This document shows, in pieces, positions 30,925-42,263 of a stretch of DNA of 58,000 bases. The position numbers and the translations under genes are program-made. Each line of letters begins with the position of its first letter. Position 1 is the stretch's first letter. The notes below the pieces were generated by a model that saw only the letters and a list, made by a program, of their open reading frames with translations, was not told the DNA's origin and ran no database searches. Origin of the DNA: Adiantum capillus-veneris (lineage: Eukaryota; Streptophyta; Polypodiopsida; Polypodiales; Pteridaceae); contig CM043953.1 of the NCBI GenBank assembly GCA_014529385.2, positions 108,634,549-108,692,548 of the forward strand, written 5' to 3'.

Positions 30925-31937
30925 TAAGGCCTTTTTGTGCTTATCAGCAGCAGCTTTTTGCCTTTATTGAGAGATGGATATAGTCTCCTTAATCTATTGG
31001 AAAGATTCTTGTAGGTCACGGCTATACTCATCGGCAGCGAAGATCTTCTCATGTTCTTTAAGTAGCAAGGGACTTTTAGGTTTTCTCTCTATAATCTCAA
31101 AAGGCATATTTCCCGTAGTAGTATGGACAGTATTATTGTACGCATACTCTACAAGGGGTATGTACTTCTCCCATTGTGAGCATTGATCTACTTCTGTAAC
31201 ATAAGTCTTTAGTAGATCGAGTATCGTAAGATTGGCTAGCTCGTTTTGGCCATCCGTTTGTGGGTGATAGACCGAAGAGAAATTCAATCTTGTACCTAGA
31301 TTTCAAAGAGACCTTTCCAGAAATGACTAGTCATTCTAGGATCTCTATCTGACACGATGGATGTTGGCAATCCATAGTGTTTGAAAATCTGAGACATAAA
31401 GAGGGTTGCCATTTGATATGCCTTAATAGTCATTTTCACAGGAATAAAGTGTGCTTACTTCCTAAACCTGTCAACTATTCTCCATATTCTCGTATTCCCA
31501 TGGATAGACTTGGGTAATCCAAAGATAAAATCCATGGATATACTCTCCCATGGTGAATTAGGGATTGGCAATGGCTGGAGTAATCCAGGTTGCTTCCCTC
31601 TATCATACTTGGTCTTTTGGCATACCACACATTTTAAAACATACTCTTGTATGTCTACTTTCATGGTAGGCCAATAGAAATACATCTCTACTCCTCGAAG
31701 AGTAGGTTGAATGTCTCTATGCCCCGCATAGGGAGGAGCAGGGTATTCATACATGACTTTCTCACGAAGGAAGTGGGTAACACATAGCCTATTTCCATGG
31801 AGAAGATAACCATCCTGCAAGGTGAATGGTTCTTCTTTCTTCCCCAATGCAAGGGCTGACATTATGTCTTTTATGTCCGGGTTAGTAGCATACTCATCTA
31901 TAATAGAAGACAGATCATTGTGAGTTGCTATAGACAC
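30925..31937 (-). pseudogene. B integrase
   Basis: Frame 31937-31455 holds the zinc domain (CVVCQKTKYDRGKQPG) and SPWESISMDFIFGLPKS with the first catalytic Asp. Frame 31287-30994 holds the Glu region FSSVYHPQTDGQNELANLTI and YIPLVEYAYNNTVH. The segment with the second Asp (about 31380-31330) is read in other frames. At 30925 the reading HKKALT is cut by the A insertion and resumes at 22202 with FKENDWVLL. Confidence 0.82.
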
Positions 31938-33060
31938 CGCATTGACTCATTTATTTGTGAGAAAGCTTGATTTGCGTCATGAATTACTTGAGACTTTGGT
32001 GGTCCGTTCGCAAAATAAATGGCGTCCCCAATAGATAGTGCTTCCATGTGTCTAGGGCATGTAGAACAACTAAAAGGTCTTTTTCATATATGCCCAAGAC
32101 CCGTTCCTCGGCATTGAGCCTTCGGCTCTCATATGCTATGGCATGCCCTTCTTGAAGCAATACTGCTCCAAGGGAATCACCACAAGCATCACATTGGACC
32201 TCAAATGGATTTGAGAGATCCGGAAGCATAAGGACTGGTTGGGAGGTAAGCTTCTCTTTGAGCTTGTCGAAAGCATTTTGCTCTTTAACAATCCATGAGT
32301 ACTTAACATTCTTCTTTGTTAGGTCATGCAATGGCCCTGCTATTTGAGAGATTTTTTCTATGAAGCATCTATAGTATGCACAAATATCGATAAAGCTTCT
32401 TAGCTTATGTAGATTCCTTGGATTAGGCCATGCTATTATTACCTCCAGCTTTGCTGGATCCATACAGATATCATCTTGAGAGATAATATGACCTAAGTAT
32501 TGAATCTCTTGAAGGAAAAACTCACTCTTCTTTTGATTGATAAAAAGCTTGTTCTCCCTTAAAGCTTGAAAAATTACCTGGAGATGTTGCTTGTGCTCCT
32601 CCAAAGACTTGGAGTAGATGATGATATCATCAAAGAACACTCCAGTAAACTTGCGGTGGGGTCTAAAAAATTTCTCTATTAAGCAATTGAATGTGGCCGG
32701 TGCATTAGTCAAGCCAAAAGGCATGACTAGATATTCATAAAGACGAAACATTGTACGAAACGAGGTCTTTACCATATCTTCATTCACTATCCTTATTTGA
32801 TGATAGCCACTTTTAAGGTCAATCCTACTGGAGTAGGTAGAGCCTTGTAGCTTATCAAAACAGATCTTAAACCTGCGGTACAGGAAATCTAGTTTTGATA
32901 GTGTTATGGTTTAGCGCTCGATAGTCCACGCACATGCGCTATGTACCATCTTTCTTTTGCACTAAAAGGACTGGACAAGAAAAGGGAGAGGAGCTAGGCC
33001 TCACCATCCCTTTGTCTACCAATTCTTGTACTTGCCTCATGATCTCCTCTTATTGAACTT
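31938..33060 (-). pseudogene. B reverse transcriptase and RNase H
   Basis: Main frame 32787-31984: [16 protein letters not shown], catalytic FFDDIIIYSKS, FLQEIQYLGHIIS, then the connection and RNase H start FEVQCDACGDSLGAVLLQE to FILRTDHQSLK. The N-terminal RT part (33060-32790; KGMVRPSSSPFS, LNHNTIKTRFPVP) is interrupted by stops. Confidence 0.85.
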
Positions 33061-33207
33061 GGAAAGCTCGATAAGGAGGCTTGTTAGGTGGTGAGCTTTC
33101 TGGCAGGACCTCAATTCGATGGTCATCATCCCCTCGTTTTGGAGGTAAGTCCATAGGGATTTCATTGATAAAAACATCTTGGAATCCATTTAGAAAATTA
33201 GACAAGT

Positions 33208-33834
33208 CTAATTCCTACCATTTTCATTTGATAAAACATTAGGACCTTTTATGGATTGTTTGACAAAAATCATGTACGCAGAAACTGAACTTTTCATTGA
33301 TTTGTCAAAAGAAGGAGAATTTACAAGGGGTATGGTACGACCAGGCTCATTAGCATCTATGTATATGTTGTTTTCCCTGTACTTAAAATACAACCTTCTT
33401 TCAGGGAACTTTACATTAATAGCCATACGGTCAAACCATGGTGCCCCTAGGATGACATCTTCATGTTTGAGAGGAGAGATGAAGAAATCTTCTTTGTCAA
33501 CCTAGCCTTGGACATGAAGCCTCAATTTCCCAATCAAGGAAGTAACTGCCTCTTCTTGCCCCTTGAAGGCTCCATCGGCTACAACAATATCTCCCATCTT
33601 ATGAGCTTGAATGACTAACTTGGTGGCCAATTCCGTTGATAGGAAATTGTGAGTAGAGCCAAGGTCAAACAAGATGAAGGCATCATGCTCCCTTACCTTT
33701 CCCGAAGCATAGGAGAGAGGTGATCCTTTGCAATGACCATCCTCTTTTGGAGCTTCGATCATGGAAGCTCTAGGAGTCTCATTGCGGGCATTTCTTTTGG
33801 GCAAGAACGATAGCCATGTCCTTGCTCCCCACAC
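33208..33834 (-). pseudogene. B protease region
   Basis: Aspartic protease-like segment DAFILFDLGSTHNFLSTELA at about 33690-33630 (usual D-S/T-G appears as D-L-G), then ILGAPWFDRM (near 33440) and RRLYFKYRENNIYI. A stop at about 33500 interrupts it. The variation at the active site triplet may be a mutation. Confidence 0.7.
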
Positions 33835-34380
33835 TTAAAGCATTTGTGGTCCTTACGAAAAGCTTCTAGCTCTTCAGGAGAGAGTTTATTCTTACCGTTG
33901 TAAACTCCCTTCTCCTTGGACCCATTATTATTGTTGTTGTTGTTGTTATTGGAATTGCCTTGGGAAGAGTTTTGGGCATTGTTCTTCCCTCCTGATTCAT
34001 TTTTGTCTTTGTTTTCCATGGGCTTAGCATTCCTTTTAGCCCCTTGTTGAAACTTGATGTGCGAAGCAACCATAGTGTGGTGGATTACTTCGGTGATAGT
34101 AGAAGGCCGTTGCGAGTTGACTTACTCGGCCATTTCTTCAAGTAGTCCTACACAAAAAATTTGTTTTTGCTCAACGAAGTCTATCCTTTGAAAGACAGTA
34201 GCCTTGAGATGTAAATCCCAAACCTTGTCAACATTTTTGTGGATAGACTCATTGGAGAGCAGCTTTAAACTCCGCCACTCGGTGAGCACTTTATCCTTGG
34301 CGTCGCTTGCCAAGAATTTCTTCATGATGGAAATTCGTACGTACGAATTTCCATGTCTTTGGGGCTTCGCCATTGCCACG
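33759..34380 (-). pseudogene. B gag with zinc knuckle
   Basis: Begins about 34371 (MAKPQRHGNSYVRISIMKKF), with EWRSLKLLSNESIHKNVDKV, a stop near 34122, then an Asn-rich stretch (nine Asn in a row near 33935) and the knuckle CFKCGEQGHGYRSC near 33845-33804. A 28-bp perfect palindrome lies in the N-terminal coding part. Confidence 0.78.
34327..34354. repeat. 28-bp perfect palindrome
   Basis: The half-site ATGGAAATTCGTAC is followed directly by its reverse complement, centred on CGTACGTACG. It lies inside the gag reading of B. Confidence 0.95.
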
Positions 34381-34484
34381 AAGGCTATCCCACCATCTGT
34401 GTTCTCTTTTCTTCTCTGTGCTCTGTGTAAAGTTAACAAGTAATTGAATTAGAACTGCACTCTATGGTGTTCAAGCCTGTTATA

Positions 34485-34498
34485 TGGTTCCATTGACG
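34485..34498 (+). other. Probable primer binding site of F
   Basis: TGGTTCCATTGACG on the plus strand matches the start of H's primer site (TGGTTCCATC), and H and F gag are related. It stands just left of the C/E nest, whose other side begins F's leader at 46874. Joining the two flanks over ACGT gives a continuous leader. The sequence left of it (34381-34484) would then be the end of F's LTR. Confidence 0.5.
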
Positions 34499-34499
34499 T

Positions 34500-35624
34500 T
34501 GTGAGCGGAATGCACACACACACGCCTCTATAATGACCCGACACACACTCTTGGGATGATACACACACACATTATGGGGCACCACTCGGTTTACACAACC
34601 AGCCAGGCCGAGACAAGAAACATACAGACGGAGTGAGAAGAGAGAGATTTCCCACTTACCCACTCAACACTCACACACACTCTCAATTCAGCTCAAAGGA
34701 GGAAAATTGTTGTTGTTGAGACTCAATGAAGCTTAGCCCAACATCAATGGGGCAAATAGTTTACACAGTATTGAGGAAATACACCAGATACAACCACAAA
34801 GTTAAGCAGAGGCTTCACTCACCGGAGAAGATTACACAGAAAAAACAATAGAAAATCTATGAAAAATCTGGCAAAATGGACAGCGCCATTGCGTCTGGAA
34901 TGCCCAAAAACCCCACCCTGCAATGTCACAGTGCTCAAATCCGACCTCGGATGAGCAGTTTAGGGCCAAAAAATGCTCCAAAAACAGCAAAAACACACTT
35001 GCGGCTGTTCCTCCTCTCTTCTCCACGTTTTTTTCTGGTCTTCTCTCAGTTTTTTCAGTTCCCACACTTAGCTTTATTAGTTGGGCACCCATGGCCTTTT
35101 AGATGACCTCAAACGGACCCCGAACAGGCCAAAAATTGACCTCGCAGTGCATAGTTGTCACCTTTTTGCATCATCCGCACACCTGGCACTCAGTTTTTCC
35201 AAATAATGCATCCTACAACCACGTGAAGTGGCCCCAAAAAGTGGTCCTCATGATGACCTTTCTGCATAAGTATCACAAGAAAACACCCACGTCGTGTCCA
35301 TACTTCTCCGCGTGCAAGTATTGACCCCGTTCGACCTCCTGCCGCCACTCGATGCCATCTGACGCACCTGCTTACCTCATGTCGTCGGCCCGCGGATAGC
35401 TTCCTCGAGAAGTTTTACGCGCTACCAACTCCTCCTTATTGTAGGAAAAACACACTGGTACTGATAATAGTGAAAATAGCTGCACTATGTACACCCTATC
35501 CTACGTGTACACACGTGGGCCCTACGTAACCACTTAGCTATGGAAATTGGGTAATCCTTTATTCGATGCACCATGCATGTGTATGTACATATGCGCAATC
35601 CCTTGCTCAAAAAAACTCCTGACA
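34500..35624 (-). repeat. 3' LTR of C (probably C/E hybrid)
   Basis: 1125 bp, TGTCAGGAG at 35624 to CGCTCACA at 34500 on the minus strand. Preceded (35625-35645) by the complement of the purine tract GGGGATGGGC. Flanked at 34496-34499 by ACGT. Confidence 0.88.
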
Positions 35625-35652
35625 TAATTTGCCCATCCCCTAGCCTGCTAGA

Positions 35653-36933
35653 TCATTCATGATCAGCAGCAACAAAGAGAGATATGAGACTCGCCGCATC
35701 ACAGGTCTCCTCATCCTTCACCAACATTACTTGCTCTACAGACAGCTCATCCTGCTCCACCACCATTACCCTGGCATGATATAATTTAAGACGCAATCCA
35801 TTTACCCTTGACTTATGTAGAATCCCATCCAGGTTAGCCAACTGATATGTACCATTTGGAAAACACTCCACTACCTTGAAAGGGCCTTCCCACTTAATCT
35901 GAAACTTCTTTTGGTAGGTGTTGTCCAGCTTACTGTTGTAACGCAAAACTAAGTCATGCTTCTTGATACCCTTACTTTTGACCGTTTCATTTATCTTTGC
36001 TAAAGCCTTATCCTGCATCTGCCCATAATGCTCCAATGCGCTCATCCTATCCAACTGAACCTCCTGTAACTCTAAGAGCCTCTCTTTGAATGCATCACTA
36101 GGCGGCCCAAGCAACTTCTCTAACATCTTGACCGCAGGCAACTCTACCTCCAGAAGCAATAGTGCTTCCTTACCATACACCAAATGAAATGGAGTAAACC
36201 CTGTACCTGTCTTCACCGAAGTACAGTAAGCCCATAATGCACTAGGCAATTCCAAATCCCAATTCTTTCCTTGGTGCTCTGTCACTGTAGGAAGAATTTG
36301 TACCAACTCACCATTGGATCTTTCATTTAAGCCATTACACGGGTAATAAGGAGTGGTATGATGGTGCCTAATCTTCATCTTTGCATATAAGAAGTCTAGC
36401 AGTTTAGCTCTAAATCCTAGCCCCTTATTTGAAAGTAGCTCTAATGGCACCCCAAACTTGCAACATATTTCATCATACAAAAATTTTGCCACATCCTTTG
36501 CAGTGATCTAGTTTACTGCTATAGCCTCTGCCCATCTAGAGAGATAGTCCACTGCCGTCAAGATATAGCTTTTGCCCGTGCTTGTGATAGGTAATAGGCC
36601 TATTGCATCAATCCCCCACTTTTCAAACACATCAAACGCCATAATGGTTTTTCGTAGCTCCGGCTTCAACACTCTCTTCCCAAATGCTTGACACCTAATG
36701 CAAGACCTACACCAAAGGTGAACATCCTTGTGCAAACTAGGCCATACATACCCATGTTGCAAAGTCTTATGCAAGGCGATCTTTAGAGCAAAATGGCCAC
36801 CACATGCGCCTTCATGATTCTCTTCCAACACTCTGTAAAGCTCCTCCCGCCAAGGTACACGTCTCAACACGAGATCAGCCCCTTTCAAGTATAAAACATC
36901 ACCAATCAATTTGTACATGTATGCTCTACGCAC
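35653..36933 (-). pseudogene. C integrase, catalytic Asp replaced by Asn
   Basis: Two frames, 36933-36508 and 36492-35653, separated by one stop (TAG where A has CAG). Zinc domain HFALKIALHKT to WCRSCIRCQ; first Asp in WGIDAIGLLP; LLSNKGLGF with Asn at 36429-36427 in place of the second Asp; Glu in NGLNERSNGEL. One codon (Gln of PYYPQ) is missing relative to A. C-terminal part ends with FVAADHE just before the purine tract. Confidence 0.88.
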
Positions 36934-36979
36934 AAAGCCATACTTCTTAGACTTCTGAATCTCCTTTGGAATGATTCTG

Positions 36980-37561
36980 TTAGTAAAAACTCATCTTCTT
37001 GAGCCCACTTTCCCGGCCATGATAAAGAGGTACAGTGGTCCTCAACACAAATAGCTCCCCAATCATGCCTTGAGCTGCTTCATGTGCCTCTCCATTTAGA
37101 GAACGTTCAATGTGTCTGATACTCCATACTTCAAACTTTTTTAACATGCCTTTCATTCTGAAGCACATTTCCTTCAGTGAGGTGTTCTTGCTCTTCCACA
37201 CACCCAACACTAGCTTCACAACTATCAAGGCATCACCTTTTATGCTCAACCTTCTAACCCCATGCTTCAAACAAATGTGTCATCCGACTTCCAGAGTAGC
37301 ATATTCAGTCTCATTGTTACTATGAGCATCCAATTTGAACCCTCTCTTGCATACTAGCTTCCCCTCTGGATCATAAAGTGCTATACCCCCTGAAGCTTCA
37401 TCATGGCTCTTTCTGTTTGAACCATCAAAGAACAACATATGTACATTGCTGATCTGTGGCACTTCTTCAACTACCTTTCTCACCACCTCTTCCTTAACAA
37501 TAAGGGGATTCTCCTTGTAGGTCAACAAATCAGCTAGGGTAGCCCTTGTACTATCTTCCAC
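36980..37561 (-). pseudogene. C second RNase H domain
   Basis: FFDGSNRKSHDEASGGIALY and NNETEYATLEVG (37561-37280), then TGA in the same place as in A, then KHGVRRLSIKGDALIVVKLV to ERSLNGEAHEAAQGM (37270-36980). A later frameshift near 37005 separates it from integrase. Extra RNase H of the Tat lineage. Confidence 0.82.
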
Positions 37562-37624
37562 TAGAAAAGAGAACTCAAACTCTTGCAGCTCAATTTCTTC
37601 ACCACATTTGACATGTTAGTACCA

Positions 37625-40600
37625 TTAATTAACTGTGGCAAAAAAGCATAACTCGTCAAGAAAACAAAAGGCCGTGGTAGCAAGTAATGACGAAATCCTC
37701 GACAAGCAAAAATTACACTGGCCATCACTAGCTCTACTTCCGAGAACTCTCTCCGCTACCAACTTCACTCGGCTTGCACAATACACTGGCCTCATATAAT
37801 GGCTGCCCTTCCCCTTTTGCAATAGCATGGCTCCAATGCCATCATCCCCTACTGATGGATTTACATAAAACACTTTCTCCCAATCAGGAGCCTGCATGGC
37901 TGACAACCCCCCTAACACCTCTTTCACCTCTTGAAACACTTCTTCACACTTGTCATCCCATTGCAATGGATCATGCTTTGCCACTTGCTGTAATGGATAA
38001 AGAAGCTGCGAAGACAATGGAATAAACCGTGCCATGTACTTCACTTTGTGTATAAAGGTTGCCAATTGCTTCGTACTCATAGGTGATGGAAGAAGAATAA
38101 TAGACTTAACCTTATCTGGATCAGCCTCAATGCCATTTTCTGACACCATATGGCCCAATAACTTCACCCTTGGCTGTGCTAGATGACATTTCTTTGGATT
38201 TAGTTGTCCTCCACATTCATGATATCGAGCCAATACCATCTGCAGCTTCTCATGGTGATCAGCCCTACTGCTATAGACACAGAAGTCATCCATAAAAGCT
38301 TTAACACAACTACCAATGAATGGTTCAAACACCCAATTTGCTCTCTCTTGATAGAAGGAAGGTCCATTTGACAACCCAAACGGCAATACTGTGTAGCAAT
38401 AGCAGCCCCATGGCGTAATAAAAGTTGTCTTTGTGCGGTCTTTAAGAGCAATCTTCAATTGAAAATAGCCTGAAAAACCATCACACACACTGTACCTCTC
38501 ATAACCTGCCACTGAATCCAAGATCTGATCGATGAATGGAAGAGGATATGGGTTCTTCTTAGTGGCTGCGTTTAAGGGTTTAAAATCCACACAAATTCTC
38601 CACTTCCCATCCTTCTTTGGACTAACTACAACTGGACTCACCCATTCTGTGGTCTCCACTGGAACTATGAACCCTGCCTTCAATAACTTGTCCACCTCTA
38701 CCCGCAAGGCTTCCATTTGCTCTTGACCCATCCTTCTTAGCCTTTGCCGCACTGGCTTAGCACCTTCTTTTAGCTCTATATGCATCTCTCCACCCTTGAA
38801 CCCTCTGATCTCTTCATATGAAGTAATGAACAAATCAGGAAAACTAGCCAGCATATGCAAAAATATATCCTTCTCCATAGCTGAGAGGTCTCCACTAATC
38901 ATTTGCGTCATTAATTCCTGCTTCTTTGACAACTCAACCTTGGTTTGCATCAGCCCTTCAATCACTTCATAAGGCCCTTCACTCTCATCTTCAACCTCAT
39001 TCGCAAATGCAACTAAACCAATCTCCTGGATTTCTTTGTCCATCAAAAGGTATGCAACATCAGCATCCTCATCACTGCTGGTAGTGCTATCACTGTCCTC
39101 ATCTGTCACCGTGGAAGAGTCTTCATCACTAGACTCATCCTCATCTTCATAAAGCTCCTCTAATCGTTTCCTTGTGTCCATATTATAAAGCTTCTTGGTA
39201 CCTGTCTTTCCATAGAGGCTAATCGTACCATGTCGCCAATCTTGAACAGCTCCCACTGCACGTAACCATGGTCTGCCCAGTATAATAGGATATGCTCCCA
39301 ACCCTGCTCGCATCACATGAAAATCAACCACTGCCTTTGCATCATATGCCTCCACTTCTAAGCTCTTTACAACACCCAAGCATTTTACTTTTTGATGGTT
39401 TGCCAATCTGATCCGAAAACCTGACACCCCAGCCACTGTGAGACCCATCTTCTCAACGCATGAGTGTGTTATGACGCATATTTGGGCTCCGCCATCCACA
39501 TAACCTTGTCCCAAATTTTTCCTTTTATGCCACACATCTACTATTGGACAAATGTCTGGTAGCTCATCCATTGCCAACACTTTTACTGAACCTCTCTCTG
39601 GCTCTTTCTCCATTGGGTTAACCATCCTCTTCCACTGTCGCTTTAGTTTAGGAACCATCTCTATGAGCTGCCCAAAAGTAACATCTGCCTTCCTGCTCGT
39701 CAGATCCTCCTTCAAGTCATAGCTTAATTGCCCATCCCCTAGTGGAAAATCTGAAACATGAAACTTTCGACGAGCTCTCCTTTTCCTCTTGGCCTTGACA
39801 TCCTCGCCTTCATGGCTCTTTCCTTTCTTCTTACTAGGACCTGGGGCACTTCTTCCTTCCTTTTCCTCTGTGGTCCTCTTCCCAATAGACATCACTAATG
39901 TATTCTCTAGCTTTGATGCCTTCTCCAAGGTGACTACACTTAGCACTTTTGTCTTTCGTTTTTCCTCCTCGGTCAGTCCACTGGTTCCTTCGTCTCCCTT
40001 AATTTCGATGCCATAATCATTTGACCTAGTTAACACCTGTCTTGGCAATGGATACATCTCTCCCCCCATCCTTGGTGGCTTATCACATTGTGGGCTGATG
40101 TGACCCAACTCTCCACAGTTGTGACATGTGGGCGTCTGCCTCCAAAACCTACCATTGCTTTGTCCAACACCATTCCTAGGTCTTTCTTCACCTCCTGGCT
40201 GATTTGCATACCTCCCTCGACCTCGATTCTTTCCCACTTGACCTAGCATGTTTAGGCTGAGATTCTTCATCAAATCTACCACTTGCCTCATGTCTTGCCT
40301 TAGCCCATCATCTTGCACTGCTGTAGTGACCACTCCTGGCATAACCTGAGTAGTAACAGGAACCACTGGTTCATGATGAACCACTGACATGCGCCCTTGT
40401 AAAGACTCTATAGGCTGAAATTCAGACCTCATTGGCAAAGACTCCACCCCTAACTGGCTCATTTTCCTCAGCTTCCACTCTTTGTTCCTTACTACCTCTA
40501 GTGCATCCTCATATGTCCTAGGCTTCTTTAGCTCCACTCTCCAACCTATATTCTCCCAAAGGCCATCCAAGAACCTGTCCTTCTTCATCATGTCAGGCGG

Positions 40601-40990
40601 GGGTAGCTGTGGTGCTAAAGCCTTGCACATTCGCTCCCATGCCAATGAAAACTTACGTATGTACGCATCTACTGGCTCACCTTCCTTTTGCACCAAAGCC
40701 TGTACTTCTTGCCACACTTTGTCAGGATCTTCTATCTTCACAAACTCCACTTCCAACCCATGTCGTAGATTGTCCCAACTTAACCTTACAGATGGATCAG
40801 CCACACGCAACTCCTCTTCAAATGCTTTAAACCAAACTCGTGCATCACTCTTCAAACAAATTTGGAGAAGGCGTAACATTTGCGTAGGGTCATGAATCTG
40901 GTTGCTAATGCAGGCAACCTCCATCTTTTCCAGAAATTCTTCCACATCTTCATCACTTCTTCCATGAAACTCCGGATAAGAGAAAGCCAT
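37625..40990 (-). CDS. C gag-protease-RT-RNase H polyprotein
   Basis: Longest open frame of the window, 1122 codons from the ATG at 40990 (MAFSYPEFHGRSDEDVEEFL); an upstream in-frame Met at 41047 is less likely because E and A keep the 40990 equivalent. Capsid near residues 1-190, zinc knuckle CHNCGELGHISPQC intact, basic stretch KAKRKRRARRKFHVSDF, protease YVDGGAQICVITHS, acidic spacer, RT with FMDD and FCVYS. Near 37745 two bases are missing relative to A (VAERVLG against VAERKFS), so the end of RNase H is out of frame. gag and pol are in one frame. Confidence 0.88.
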   Translation of the reverse strand: MAFSYPEFHGRSDEDVEEFLEKMEVACISNQIHDPTQMLRLLQICLKSDARVWFKAFEEELRVADPSVRLSWDNLRHGLEVEFVKIEDPDKVWQEVQALVQKEGEPVDAYIRKFSLAWERMCKALAPQLPPPDMMKKDRFLDGLWENIGWRVELKKPRTYEDALEVVRNKEWKLRKMSQLGVESLPMRSEFQPIESLQGRMSVVHHEPVVPVTTQVMPGVVTTAVQDDGLRQDMRQVVDLMKNLSLNMLGQVGKNRGRGRYANQPGGEERPRNGVGQSNGRFWRQTPTCHNCGELGHISPQCDKPPRMGGEMYPLPRQVLTRSNDYGIEIKGDEGTSGLTEEEKRKTKVLSVVTLEKASKLENTLVMSIGKRTTEEKEGRSAPGPSKKKGKSHEGEDVKAKRKRRARRKFHVSDFPLGDGQLSYDLKEDLTSRKADVTFGQLIEMVPKLKRQWKRMVNPMEKEPERGSVKVLAMDELPDICPIVDVWHKRKNLGQGYVDGGAQICVITHSCVEKMGLTVAGVSGFRIRLANHQKVKCLGVVKSLEVEAYDAKAVVDFHVMRAGLGAYPIILGRPWLRAVGAVQDWRHGTISLYGKTGTKKLYNMDTRKRLEELYEDEDESSDEDSSTVTDEDSDSTTSSDEDADVAYLLMDKEIQEIGLVAFANEVEDESEGPYEVIEGLMQTKVELSKKQELMTQMISGDLSAMEKDIFLHMLASFPDLFITSYEEIRGFKGGEMHIELKEGAKPVRQRLRRMGQEQMEALRVEVDKLLKAGFIVPVETTEWVSPVVVSPKKDGKWRICVDFKPLNAATKKNPYPLPFIDQILDSVAGYERYSVCDGFSGYFQLKIALKDRTKTTFITPWGCYCYTVLPFGLSNGPSFYQERANWVFEPFIGSCVKAFMDDFCVYSSRADHHEKLQMVLARYHECGGQLNPKKCHLAQPRVKLLGHMVSENGIEADPDKVKSIILLPSPMSTKQLATFIHKVKYMARFIPLSSQLLYPLQQVAKHDPLQWDDKCEEVFQEVKEVLGGLSAMQAPDWEKVFYVNPSVGDDGIGAMLLQKGKGSHYMRPVYCASRVKLVAERVLGSRASDGQCNFCLSRISSLLATTAFCFLDELCFFATVN

Positions 40991-42037
40991 GGCTACCCAA
41001 ATTATGATGCTTTGAGAACCCCTTCGAACACACGTGCAAGAACCCAAAACTTTTCACTACCCAATCCCCAGAAACTTCAATGGAGCTCAACTTTAGATAA
41101 GGACAAACACATGCACATCAAATGAGTTTTCATAGTTAATCATCGGAATGACAACAGGCAAAGGACATTCCAGGATCTCTCTCAATCTTCTTGGCCCAAA
41201 CATAAAGACTATGCGCTGCTGAAAAAAGATCTTCCTGGACACATGAACATTAATCTGAATTCTTTGCGTTAAATGAAAAGGAGTGAACTGAGGGCCATTT
41301 TGATCATCCATTAAAGCCAACCATGAAGCTCCCAAGAAGGCACACCTGACTCAACCTCTGATTTTGCCAAAATTTCAGCAACATAACAGCATAAATGGCT
41401 CAAAATACCAAAAAACCAGCCATCATAATTTGGGAAAATTTCGACAGAGTTTCCCCAGAAGTAGAGCAGTAGGAACCCAAAATATAGACTGTCTATGTAT
41501 GCATAAACTGTCAACAATAGAACCCGAGCATCAAGTAGGACTCACTAGTACATAGCCTATGGCGAGGTCACAAAAAGGGTGCTCCAGCTACCTGTATCAC
41601 CAAAGGATCTCCACATTTGAGAATCCCCCAGCTCAATAAAAACCTCACGCTATCGACCCTCACACGAAGGCTAATGCAAATCGCATATAGTCAAGTCTCA
41701 GAAATGACTATCTTCCAGACCAAGTCTCAGAAATGGCTGGGACTGCCAAATACAACCAAGTATGGCTCCACAAATGCGTACAATGACAGTTTCCACAAGT
41801 AACGTACAATCCAGCAGACAATGCGCTCAAATAGGCGCCAAGTGATGCATTCCCACAACAACTGCAAGTGACATCACTAGTAGTATATCACTGTACTCCA
41901 GCTACCTGTACCTGTGTGAATCACCTGTACCTGTTCCTGTCCCTGTCACCTGTAACCTGTACCCTGTAATCTGTAATCCCGAAGCTCGAAGCTCGAAGCT
42001 CGAAGCTCGAAGCTCGAAGCAGAAGGTACTCGAAGAA
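40991..42037 (-). other. Leader of element C
   Basis: Non-coding leader between primer site and gag, matching that of A and E. Contains a heptamer repeat near the primer site. Confidence 0.75.
41984..42019. repeat. Heptamer tandem repeat (GAAGCTC)5
   Basis: Five consecutive GAAGCTC units (last slightly shortened), where A and E have only one to three imperfect units. Lies about 20 bases from the primer site. Confidence 0.85.
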
Positions 42038-42057
42038 GATCCTCCGTGGGGGCGCCA
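42038..42057 (-). other. Primer binding site of C
   Basis: Minus strand TGGCGCCCCCACGGAGGATC, identical to A, six bases inside the 5' LTR. Confidence 0.7.
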
Positions 42058-42063
42058 AAAGAA

Positions 42064-42232
42064 TGTGAGCGGGATGAAAACACACACAGCGCCTCTATAA
42101 CGACCCGACACACACTCTTGGGAAGATACACACACACACTATGGGGCACCACTCGGCTTAGACAACACACCTGGCCGAAACAGGGAACACACCTCTGGAG
42201 TGAGAAGAGAGAGACTATCCACTTGCCCACTC

Positions 42233-42263
<31 letters not shown>

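Larger units (their letters stand above)
22113..34380 (-). mobile_element. Element B: Ty3/gypsy chromovirus remnant split by A
   Basis: Minus-strand element with gag (34380-33805), protease (33834-33210), RT and RNase H (33060-31940) and integrase (31937-30925), then, after the A insertion, the C-terminal KENDWVLLKFPKARL at 22202-22113. Removing A and one copy of ACGT gives an uninterrupted reading across the join. No LTR was found at either end: the 5' end stops near gag, the 3' end is replaced by remnant D. Different family from G (gag Asn-rich, RT box FFDDIIIYS). Confidence 0.75.

Noticed and set aside
40482-40895. 137-codon plus-strand ORF and the similar ones at 43155-43469, 44139-44616 and 24498-24975
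   Set aside because: All are antisense shadows of the gag frame of the A/C/E family and recur only because gag recurs.
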